Assembly (NCBI RefSeq): GCF_000722545.1
Contig: NZ_JNVM01000017.1
Location: 124,001-188,000 of the forward strand
Reading direction: 5' to 3'
DNA length: 64,000 nucleotides
Source of the DNA: Paenibacillus tyrphae
GTDB taxonomy: Bacteria > Bacillota > Bacilli > Paenibacillales > NBRC-103111
Shown: piece after piece, positions 58,481-64,000 of the stretch
Layout of the letters: each line of letters begins with the position of its first letter
Position numbering within the stretch: the first letter of the stretch is position 1
The notes under the pieces: generated by a model
Seen by the model: only the letters and a program-made list of their open reading frames with translations
Told to the model about the DNA's origin: nothing
Database searches by the model: none
Made by a program: the position numbers and the translations under genes

Positions 58481-59374
58481 GTGAACATAGTATTTTGCAG
58501 TGATCCTCTGGACCCGAAAAAGGCGGATGCCGACTACGAGCTTGAATACCGCACAGCCGCAGGACTGGGACTCCCCGTCGAGCTGATCTCGCTCGAAGAC
58601 TTGCTGGATGGACAGGCGGCCCGCGCCGTCCGACGGGTCCGGGAAGCGGCCACGGCAGAGCCTGCGATTTACCGCGGATGGATGATGAAGCCCGCGCACT
58701 ACGAGCAGTTGTATGCGGCCTTGCAGCAAAAAAACATCCATCTGGTCAACACGCCGGAACAATACTTACTCTGCCATCATTTTCCTCATAGCTACCGATT
58801 CATTAAAGAGCATACCCCCGAGAGCTGCTGGCTGGACATCGCTGCGGTCCACTCGGACATCAATCGCGTCCATGACATGCTGGCTTCGTTCGGCAGCCGG
58901 CCGCTTCTTCTGAAGGATTACGTCAAATCGCGGAAGCATGAATGGGAGGAAGCCTGCTATATTTCCGATGCGTCCGATCAGCGGCAGGTGGAAAAGGTAC
59001 TGCGAACCTTCATCGAGCGGCAGGGCGATGGGCTGAACGGCGGAATCGTGTTCCGCGATTACGTCGAGCTCGAAAAGCTGGGGGCGCACGAAAAAAGCGG
59101 TATGCCCCTGTCGAAGGAATACCGTCTTTTCTTCTACCGGCACCGGCTGATCACGGCGCAAAATTATTGGGAGGAAGCCGCCTACGACGGGGATCGACCG
59201 GATCTGAGCGTGTTTATTGCGATCGCGCAGCGGATTCGCAGCAGTTTCTTCACCATGGACATTGCAAAAACGGCCGCAGGCGAATGGCTGATTATCGAAG
59301 TCGGCGACGGTCAAGTATCCGGTCTTCAGGATAGGACGGATGTCGAGGCTTTTTATCGGTCGTTTCTGGACTGA
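58481..59374 (+). CDS. ATP-grasp domain protein (DUF4343-like)
   Basis: A 297-residue protein. After an N-terminal domain (residues 1-110) the ATP-grasp features are Leu-Leu-Leu-Lys-Asp-Tyr-Val-Lys-Ser (about 143), Gly-Gly-Ile-Val-Phe-Arg-Asp-Tyr-Val near 185, Glu-Tyr-Arg-Leu-Phe-Phe near 211, and Phe-Phe-Thr-Met-Asp-Ile-Ala with Ile-Ile-Glu-Val-Gly-Asp-Gly-Gln near the C-terminus (metal-binding acids). ATP-grasp enzymes ligate a carboxylate to an amine or thiol; the substrate here is unknown. The start is GTG 58481 behind GAAGGAGAG. It ends only 4 bases from the convergent purine-permease gene. Confidence 0.83.
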   Translation: MNIVFCSDPLDPKKADADYELEYRTAAGLGLPVELISLEDLLDGQAARAVRRVREAATAEPAIYRGWMMKPAHYEQLYAALQQKNIHLVNTPEQYLLCHHFPHSYRFIKEHTPESCWLDIAAVHSDINRVHDMLASFGSRPLLLKDYVKSRKHEWEEACYISDASDQRQVEKVLRTFIERQGDGLNGGIVFRDYVELEKLGAHEKSGMPLSKEYRLFFYRHRLITAQNYWEEAAYDGDRPDLSVFIAIAQRIRSSFFTMDIAKTAAGEWLIIEVGDGQVSGLQDRTDVEAFYRSFLD

Positions 59375-59378
59375 GAGG

Positions 59379-60662
59379 TCATATAAACGGCAGGGCGAAA
59401 TTCAAGACGAATAAAGCGGCGATGACCGCGAACACCGGGGAAATTTCCCGCCGTTTGCCCGCCGCGAGCTTCAAGATCGGAAAGGCGACGAAGCCGAATC
59501 CCATGCCGTCCACGATGCTGGAGGTGAGCGGAATTCCGGCCACGATCAGAAAGGCAGGCAGCCATTCCGACAAATCGTCGAACGGAATATCTTTCACGCC
59601 TTGGAGCATCGATCCGCCGATCAAAATCAGCACCGGCGCGATGGCCGAATCGGGAATCAGCCGCATGACCGGACCAAGCGGCACCGCACAGGCGAAGAGC
59701 GCTCCGGCCGTTACAGCCGTTAAGCCGGTCCGGCCGCCGGCAGAGATGCCTGCGGCGCTCTCTACCGCCGTAACCGTCGGGCTCGTGCCCAGAACGCCGG
59801 AAGCGGCTACGGATACGGCTCCCGCCTGAAGGCTGCGGGCCGCCTTCTCCGGCTGCCCGATGAGCCGAAGCTGGGCGTCGATGAGCCCGATGTTTTCGAA
59901 CAGCACGACAAGCGTGAACGAGAACACCGCGGTCCAGAATACGACGGACGGCAGCCCGGAGAACGACATCGCCCCGAACACGGAGCCGTAAGCCGCCAAC
60001 GATAATCCCGTTCCCGCGCCGTCCCAATCGAGTTGCCCGGTTATGGCCGCCAAGCCGGTACCGGCCGCGATCCCGATCAGCAGGTTTCCCGGGACGCCGC
60101 GGACGTACAAAGCCAAGGTCACGGCCAGCGTGGCAAGTGTCAGCAGCGTGTGCGCACTGCCGAAATCGCCGAGCGCAACGATTGACGAACTGCCGGGGAC
60201 GACGATGCCTCCTTTTTGCAGTCCGATGAAAGCTAAAAATAAGCCGACACCCGCGCCGATCGCATGCTTGAGCGAGTCGGGGATCGTGGCGGCAAGCCGC
60301 TTGATCAGAGGCGTAAAGGCAAGCGCCGAGACGATCAAGCCGGATACGAAGACGGCCGCCAACGCCTCCGGCCACGGCAGCCGCATTCCTTGGACGACAG
60401 TATACGAGAACAGCGCGTTAATGCCCATTCCTGGCACGATGACCAGCGGACTGTTCGCCCAGAGACCGACGAGCAGCGACCCGAAACATGCCGCAAGCGC
60501 CGTCGCGATCACCCCCGCCTCGTACGGAATGCCCGCATCCGCGAGAATCGATGCGTTGACGGCGACAATATAAACCACCGTAAAAAACGAAACGACGCCC
60601 GCGGTCATTTCCGTACGGACGGTCGTACCGTGCTTTTGCAGAAGAAACCGTTTGGTTAGCAT
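59379..60662 (-). CDS. AzgA-type purine (guanine/hypoxanthine) permease
   Basis: A 427-residue polytopic permease of the NCS2/AzgA group with about 12-13 membrane segments. It begins with Arg-Phe-Leu-Leu-Gln-Lys-His-Gly-Thr-Thr-Val-Arg-Thr-Glu, which is typical, has Gly-Met-Gly-Ile-Asn-Ala near residue 85 and Gly-Thr-Ser-Pro-Thr-Val-Thr-Ala-Val-Glu-Ser-Ala-Ala-Gly near 290. It should import guanine, hypoxanthine or adenine with protons. GGGAGGG points to ATG 60662. Only about 70 bases separate it from the divergent gene, too little for a purine riboswitch, and none is visible. Confidence 0.9.
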   Translation of the reverse strand: MLTKRFLLQKHGTTVRTEMTAGVVSFFTVVYIVAVNASILADAGIPYEAGVIATALAACFGSLLVGLWANSPLVIVPGMGINALFSYTVVQGMRLPWPEALAAVFVSGLIVSALAFTPLIKRLAATIPDSLKHAIGAGVGLFLAFIGLQKGGIVVPGSSSIVALGDFGSAHTLLTLATLAVTLALYVRGVPGNLLIGIAAGTGLAAITGQLDWDGAGTGLSLAAYGSVFGAMSFSGLPSVVFWTAVFSFTLVVLFENIGLIDAQLRLIGQPEKAARSLQAGAVSVAASGVLGTSPTVTAVESAAGISAGGRTGLTAVTAGALFACAVPLGPVMRLIPDSAIAPVLILIGGSMLQGVKDIPFDDLSEWLPAFLIVAGIPLTSSIVDGMGFGFVAFPILKLAAGKRREISPVFAVIAALFVLNFALPFI

Positions 60663-60732
60663 GCGGCACCCTCCCGAGCGAAACCCGCGCCCTATGTTAT
60701 TAGCTCCACACCTAAAATGCCAAAGGATGATC

Positions 60733-61272
60733 ATGGCGATGAAACGGACTTGGTACTATCAAGCAACCGTTGCAGAAGGCCCTTTCTCGAAAACGAAAAT
60801 GGAACACTTGATTGCAAACGGCATCATTGACGGCTTCACAAACGTAAGAGCAACAACCGGCGGACCGTGGATGCCTGCCAAAGATTCGGACGCTTTTCAT
60901 TCAGCCTTTAATGCGGCTTTTGACGCCTTGCCCCGCCAAGGACGCAGGAAGCATAAGTTCAGCCTCCGCGTCTCTCTTTATGTGATCTGCTTTATTGTTA
61001 ACCTATTAGTAGTTATCTTATTACTAAATTCCTTGGGACAGTTGACGAATTTGGCGCTGCTCAGCTTGGCCAGTGCGTTTGGCGGAATGGCGCAGCCGGA
61101 ATATCCGGAGATGGTCGCAGCCTATCGGAGATGGAATACAGTCGCAACTTACGGATTGGCTTTGAGCCTTTTTCTTAATTTCGTCGCGATAATTCAGAGC
61201 AAGCATTGGCTAGTACCATCGATCCTCATCCCTTGGAGCTTGCTTCTCTTTTTGGGGAGGCTGGTTTTGTAG
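60733..61272 (+). CDS. DUF4339/GYF-like domain membrane protein
   Basis: A 179-residue protein. Residues about 4-50 are a GYF_2-type domain (Trp-Tyr-Tyr-Gln-Ala-Thr-Val-Ala-Glu-Gly-Pro-Phe-Ser, then Gly-Gly-Pro-Trp-Met-Pro-Ala), normally a proline-rich-peptide or adaptor module. After a basic linker there are about three membrane segments (80-105, 130-150, 155-175). The domain would face the cytoplasm. ATG 60733 has AAAGG 6 bases upstream; earlier in-frame starts lack one. It leads three small genes of unknown function. Confidence 0.72.
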   Translation: MAMKRTWYYQATVAEGPFSKTKMEHLIANGIIDGFTNVRATTGGPWMPAKDSDAFHSAFNAAFDALPRQGRRKHKFSLRVSLYVICFIVNLLVVILLLNSLGQLTNLALLSLASAFGGMAQPEYPEMVAAYRRWNTVATYGLALSLFLNFVAIIQSKHWLVPSILIPWSLLLFLGRLVL

Positions 61273-61297
61273 GATCTTTTTTGGGGAGGCTGCGGAG

Positions 61298-61774
61298 ATG
61301 ATGGAGACCGACTACGATTTTAGAAGAAGAAAGATCAAGGTACCGAATGGAAAATTAAGCATTATTATCATCCTTCTCCTATTGGCTGCCGGAGGATACT
61401 ACCTCTACCTGATGATAACCGAGAACCCGGATGCCGCTAAGAATAAGGATGTTAAGACTACGCTGGTCCAATTTTATAATGAGTTTGTGAAGAGCCGCGA
61501 TGTCGGCCCTGCAGCAAAATATATTTATCGTAACGATGGGCAGCTCATTGTCAATTACCGTTTTTATTACGGGGATATCCAATCGTACCGGATCAAAAAA
61601 ATTCAAGACATCGAAGCCCACAAAAAGAAAGGCCTCGTCGAGGTCCGAACCCTGAATTGGGAATCCAAAGAATTCAAGTATACGGATACCGTCACGCTCG
61701 AATATATCGAAGGCCGATGGCAAATTACGAATTATTGGAGCACGAGTTCAGACGGTTGGCCGAAGCTGCCATAA
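61298..61774 (+). CDS. Single-pass membrane protein of unknown function
   Basis: A 158-residue protein. A basic N-terminus (Arg-Arg-Arg-Lys) precedes one membrane helix (about residues 20-40), giving an extracytoplasmic C-terminal domain with NTF2-like-style strands and a Trp-rich end (Tyr-Ile-Glu-Gly-Arg-Trp-Gln-Ile-Thr-Asn-Tyr-Trp). I recognise no specific family. GGGGAGG lies upstream. It follows the GYF-like gene by 25 bases and precedes the next gene by 10. Confidence 0.7.
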   Translation: MMETDYDFRRRKIKVPNGKLSIIIILLLLAAGGYYLYLMITENPDAAKNKDVKTTLVQFYNEFVKSRDVGPAAKYIYRNDGQLIVNYRFYYGDIQSYRIKKIQDIEAHKKKGLVEVRTLNWESKEFKYTDTVTLEYIEGRWQITNYWSTSSDGWPKLP

Positions 61775-61784
61775 CGGGGGAAGC

Positions 61785-62336
61785 ATGAGTATTTACGGAG
61801 ACATTCATAAAGTTTTGAAGCATTTTGAAACCCATCTATTCGCTTGCGATACGCCGAAAGACAATGTATCGATTCTGGAGAACATACGGAACATTTGGCA
61901 TGATATTGAAAAATATTCCAAAAACATTTATCCTGCGAAAACGGACGAATTAGCCCATATTGTTCATTACATCCCTGCAGATGATCTGGTGATAACTAAA
62001 AATATGTATGAAGACGCTATCCGCCGGTTTACACGTTTAAAGAATACTTGGACTCAAGAAAAAGATGTCAAATCGTTTTATTTACGATTGTTTTGGCTCT
62101 TGGAGACATTGTTGCTGTTCAACAAAGATTCGGAAGAATGCTGCGACTTATGCCAAGGGGTTATGTTTTATTATGTGGAAGAGATCGGACAAATTGTTCT
62201 GAAACAATGCCGCAGCTGCGGCATTTGTTATGATACGGAAACGAATGAACAACTCTCGGTTCATCATATATATGAACTGCGGATAGCGTTCAGAAGCGAT
62301 CTCTCGGGCATGCTCGGACGCGATGCATGGATTTAA
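61785..62336 (+). CDS. Cytoplasmic protein with a Cys-rich zinc-ribbon-like centre, unknown function
   Basis: A 183-residue protein, helical and charged, with Cys-Cys-Asp-Leu-Cys near residue 120 and Cys-Arg-Ser-Cys-Gly-Ile-Cys near 145. The two C-x2-C pairs could bind one zinc. No signal peptide. The size and charged helical character resemble some toxin-immunity proteins, but I see no toxin gene next to it and make no such call. More AT-rich than average for the window. Confidence 0.62.
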   Translation: MSIYGDIHKVLKHFETHLFACDTPKDNVSILENIRNIWHDIEKYSKNIYPAKTDELAHIVHYIPADDLVITKNMYEDAIRRFTRLKNTWTQEKDVKSFYLRLFWLLETLLLFNKDSEECCDLCQGVMFYYVEEIGQIVLKQCRSCGICYDTETNEQLSVHHIYELRIAFRSDLSGMLGRDAWI

Positions 62337-62417
62337 GCAGCAACTGGAACTTCTTGTTAAAATTAATCGTCTGTATTTAGAAAGCTTACTACATTTTACT
62401 TTGCGGGGGTTACATCA

Positions 62418-63389
62418 TTGAACTTTACTTCGTTTTATGTTGATCTGGCTCGGCAATATGCTCAGCAGCAGCCGATCGCGCAGCAGGTTGGCGTTTTGGC
62501 AGGCGGCTCTGTGGGGCGCGGCGAAGCGGACCGGTTCAGTGACTTGGACTTAAATGTCTACACGTCGAACCAAGAACAGCCGCATTACAGCGCCAATGTG
62601 CTCTTTAAGGAACACGTCATTCAGCTTCATGTCCACCCGCTGCCGCAAATAGAACAGGTTATCGGTTCCCCATGGGATTTCCGCTTTCTAGGGGAAGCCC
62701 GTATCGTTTCGGACCCTTCGGGACTGCTGCAAGCTTTGATCGCCAATGCTTCGGAGTATTTTCAATCGCCACAAGGCCGGGAACGGATGCTGTCGCAGGC
62801 CAAGGCCGAGATAGCCGAACATCAGGCATGGCTTCAGGAGAGTCTGGATGCTGAAGAACCGTTGACGGCCAGCTTCGCTGCCGATGCCGTTTGGGCGGAT
62901 GCGGCGCAAGCCTACGCATATTTTGTCCATGGCGCCATGTCGACAGGAGGATTACTGCCGATCGTGAGACAGTTGGACCTGTACCCGGCCTATCGGGAGA
63001 CTCGGTTCGGGAGCGGCACTACAGACTCCGACAAACTGCTCGCGTCGCTTCAGGCGTACCGCGCTTACTTGCGTGAGCGGAGTGGCGATGCGGATGCCTT
63101 TGCGCTGCAATCCGTTCAAGACGAGCTCGCAGCCCGCAAGGCGGCGAGGTACCATGAAACGGGCGATCTCGATAATCTCGCTTGGCAGCTCTATGCCGAG
63201 GCCTTCTGGTGTTATCTTGCCCTCGCGGACGGCCAAACGTTCGAGCAGCATGTCCGAGAGCAGCCGGAAGCGGTGCAGGCGCACCTTGTCACACTTGGCT
63301 TCCGAACGTATTCGGAAGAGCAAATGCATACCTTGCTAGAACAAGCGGAGCAGTTGATCTTACTTTGCGAAGAAGGCCGGGAGCGCTAA
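62418..63389 (+). CDS. Nucleotidyltransferase-domain protein
   Basis: A 323-residue protein. The N-terminal nucleotidyltransferase core shows Ala-Gly-Gly-Ser-Val-Gly-Arg-Gly-Glu-Ala-Asp-Arg-Phe-Ser-Asp-Leu-Asp-Leu-Asn (residues about 28-46), including the Gly-Ser and paired metal-binding Asp residues. A long helical C-terminal domain follows. It resembles aminoglycoside-type or DUF4037-type nucleotidyltransferases, but no antibiotic substrate can be assigned. The start is TTG 62418 with a GGGGG site upstream. The VanZ-like gene begins 8 bases after its stop. Confidence 0.78.
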   Translation: MNFTSFYVDLARQYAQQQPIAQQVGVLAGGSVGRGEADRFSDLDLNVYTSNQEQPHYSANVLFKEHVIQLHVHPLPQIEQVIGSPWDFRFLGEARIVSDPSGLLQALIANASEYFQSPQGRERMLSQAKAEIAEHQAWLQESLDAEEPLTASFAADAVWADAAQAYAYFVHGAMSTGGLLPIVRQLDLYPAYRETRFGSGTTDSDKLLASLQAYRAYLRERSGDADAFALQSVQDELAARKAARYHETGDLDNLAWQLYAEAFWCYLALADGQTFEQHVREQPEAVQAHLVTLGFRTYSEEQMHTLLEQAEQLILLCEEGRER

Positions 63390-63396
63390 AGATCCC

Positions 63397-63870
63397 ATGA
63401 GGAGAAAAAAGAAAGGAGCTCGAAATCTATGGACCGCCGCCGCATTCATCTTGTATACGTCCTGCATGCTGTACATGATGTTTGTCGGATTCGGGCGGTC
63501 CGTTCATGCGGACGAGCTTCGTTACAACCTGCATCCTTTTCGCACAATCGGCAATTATTTTATTTATTTTGACTCCTATGCGTTTTCCATTGTGCTCATC
63601 AATCTGGGCGGCAACATCGGGATGTTCGTTCCCTTCGGAATTTTGCTGCCGCTCTTGTTCCGGAGATGCCGGACGTTTCTCGGCTTTTCGCTCAGCTTCA
63701 TCGTTCCGCTAATCGTTGTCGAGCTTCTGCAGACGGTGCTGCGCGTCGGTTCCGGCGATATCGACGACGTCATTCTAAACTACGCGGGCGCCTCTCTCGG
63801 GTATGTGCTGTACAAGGTTGTATTCGGCAGAATGCGTCACAAAGGTTCGTCCGGTATTTTCATGGTGTGA
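63397..63870 (+). CDS. VanZ-like family membrane protein
   Basis: A 157-residue protein with four membrane segments (about residues 10-30, 62-82, 90-112, 125-142). The VanZ-type signatures are Asn-Leu-Gly-Gly-Asn-Ile-Gly-Met-Phe-Val-Pro-Phe-Gly near 70 and the acidic Gly-Asp-Ile-Asp-Asp-Val near 127. VanZ contributes to teicoplanin resistance in enterococci; VanZ-like proteins of bacilli have no settled role. It lies 8 bases after the nucleotidyltransferase gene and is probably in the same transcript. Confidence 0.85.
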   Translation: MRRKKKGARNLWTAAAFILYTSCMLYMMFVGFGRSVHADELRYNLHPFRTIGNYFIYFDSYAFSIVLINLGGNIGMFVPFGILLPLLFRRCRTFLGFSLSFIVPLIVVELLQTVLRVGSGDIDDVILNYAGASLGYVLYKVVFGRMRHKGSSGIFMV

Positions 63871-63905
63871 GAATATATTGTCATATGTCTGAACATTTTC
63901 CGTCG

Positions 63906-63914
63906 TGGTATAAT
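63906..63914 (+). promoter_or_regulatory. Extended -10 promoter for the Rpn-like gene
   Basis: TGG-TATAAT, a perfect -10 with TGN extension, lies 30 bases before the ATG at 63944. A TTGTCA upstream is too distant (25 bases) to be a normal -35. Confidence 0.6.
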
Positions 63915-63943
63915 AATATGGCAGACGAAATGGAGTTGAGAGG

Positions 63944-64000
63944 ATGACCAACAGACTTGACCCTAAAGTCGATTTCGTTTTCAAACGCATTTTCGGTGTC
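63944..64000 (+). CDS. Rpn-family recombination-promoting nuclease, 5' end only
   Basis: Nineteen codons run to the window edge: Met-Thr-Asn-Arg-Leu-Asp-Pro-Lys-Val-Asp-Phe-Val-Phe-Lys-Arg-Ile-Phe-Gly-Val. The Asp-Pro-Lys-Val-Asp-Phe-Val-Phe-Lys-Arg-Ile-Phe-Gly opening is typical of Rpn/PD-(D/E)xK putative transposase-nuclease proteins. GAGAGG precedes the ATG. The gene is cut by the window edge, so its integrity cannot be judged. Confidence 0.75.
   Translation, partial: MTNRLDPKVDFVFKRIFGV

Noticed and set aside
57662..58762. A 366-codon minus-strand frame opposite the YoaP-like and ATP-grasp genes
   Set aside because: It runs across two recognised plus-strand genes and has no domain or start signal of its own.
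60663..60732. Purine riboswitch before the AzgA-type permease
   Set aside because: Only about 70 bases separate the divergent genes and no purine aptamer core motifs are present.
1..64000. CRISPR arrays, tRNA or rRNA genes, insertion sequences, prophage
   Set aside because: No regularly spaced direct repeats, cloverleaf sequences, transposase genes with terminal repeats or phage structural genes were recognised; only the Rpn-type 5' end at the right edge is mobile-element-like.

Overview
The window looks like chromosomal DNA of a Paenibacillus-type bacterium (Bacillota, Paenibacillaceae). The grounds are a fairly GC-rich composition, strong Shine-Dalgarno sequences with frequent TTG/GTG starts, an S-layer-homology surface protein, and several sugar ABC transporters paired with YesM/YesN or membrane AraC regulators. 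No rRNA, tRNA, CRISPR array, insertion sequence or prophage module was seen. The species assignment is inference from gene content only.

Layout. 0.1-6 kb: a DoxX-type membrane protein faces a 1697-residue SLH surface protein, separated by a 26-bp palindromic terminator. 6-8.6 kb: molybdate transporter genes modA and modB, without modC, diverge from a one-component regulator (excisionase-like HTH plus solute-binding-like domain). 8.7-9.9 kb: a small membrane-anchored protein and a TVP38/VTT protein. 10-17 kb: a complete 2-aminoethylphosphonate (AEP) uptake and degradation cluster (binding protein, ATPase, fused permease, phnX, phnW, DeoR regulator). 17.2-19.9 kb: an L,D-transpeptidase, CorA, and an rlmA(II)-like 23S rRNA methyltransferase. 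The last is preceded by a nine-codon leader ending in R-Y-R and an attenuator-like RNA fold, and its reading frame is broken by an apparent one-base deletion. 20-21.5 kb: an AT-rich pocket with a lipoprotein and a phosphodiester-glycosidase-like protein. 21.6-22.7 kb: an acyltransferase.

22.8-31.1 kb: a carbohydrate locus on the minus strand (two permeases, binding lipoprotein, YesM-like kinase, YesN-like regulator, DUF2264 protein). 31.3-40.2 kb: mostly small accessory enzymes (stalk-domain protein, FUSC-like exporter, WYL regulator with ABM monooxygenase, DinB and DUF1697 proteins, GNAT, phosphoesterase, methyltransferase, cupin, a caspase-like protein). 40.3-52 kb: a second carbohydrate locus. 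A membrane AraC regulator is translationally coupled to a binding lipoprotein, followed by another binding protein, two permeases, a sugar isomerase-like protein, a Gfo/Idh/MocA dehydrogenase, NanE and a DUF4127 protein. 52.3-55.1 kb: phosphoesterase, MgtC/SapB protein and PHP phosphatase. 55.4-59.4 kb: a plus-strand run of two GNATs, a secreted protein, a histidine phosphatase, a YoaP-like protein and an ATP-grasp protein. 59.4-64 kb: an AzgA-type purine permease, unknown small proteins, a nucleotidyltransferase, a VanZ-like protein and the first 19 codons of an Rpn-type nuclease running off the end.

How the genes work together. The phn genes would import AEP and convert it via phosphonoacetaldehyde to acetaldehyde and phosphate. 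The two carbohydrate loci would each sense an extracellular glycan and import oligosaccharides; the second ends in amino-sugar metabolism through NanE. The most noteworthy element is the leader and attenuator at 18.77-18.96 kb, which has the features expected of macrolide-responsive control in front of an rRNA methyltransferase. Start sites were revised downstream wherever a good ribosome binding site pointed to an internal start codon.
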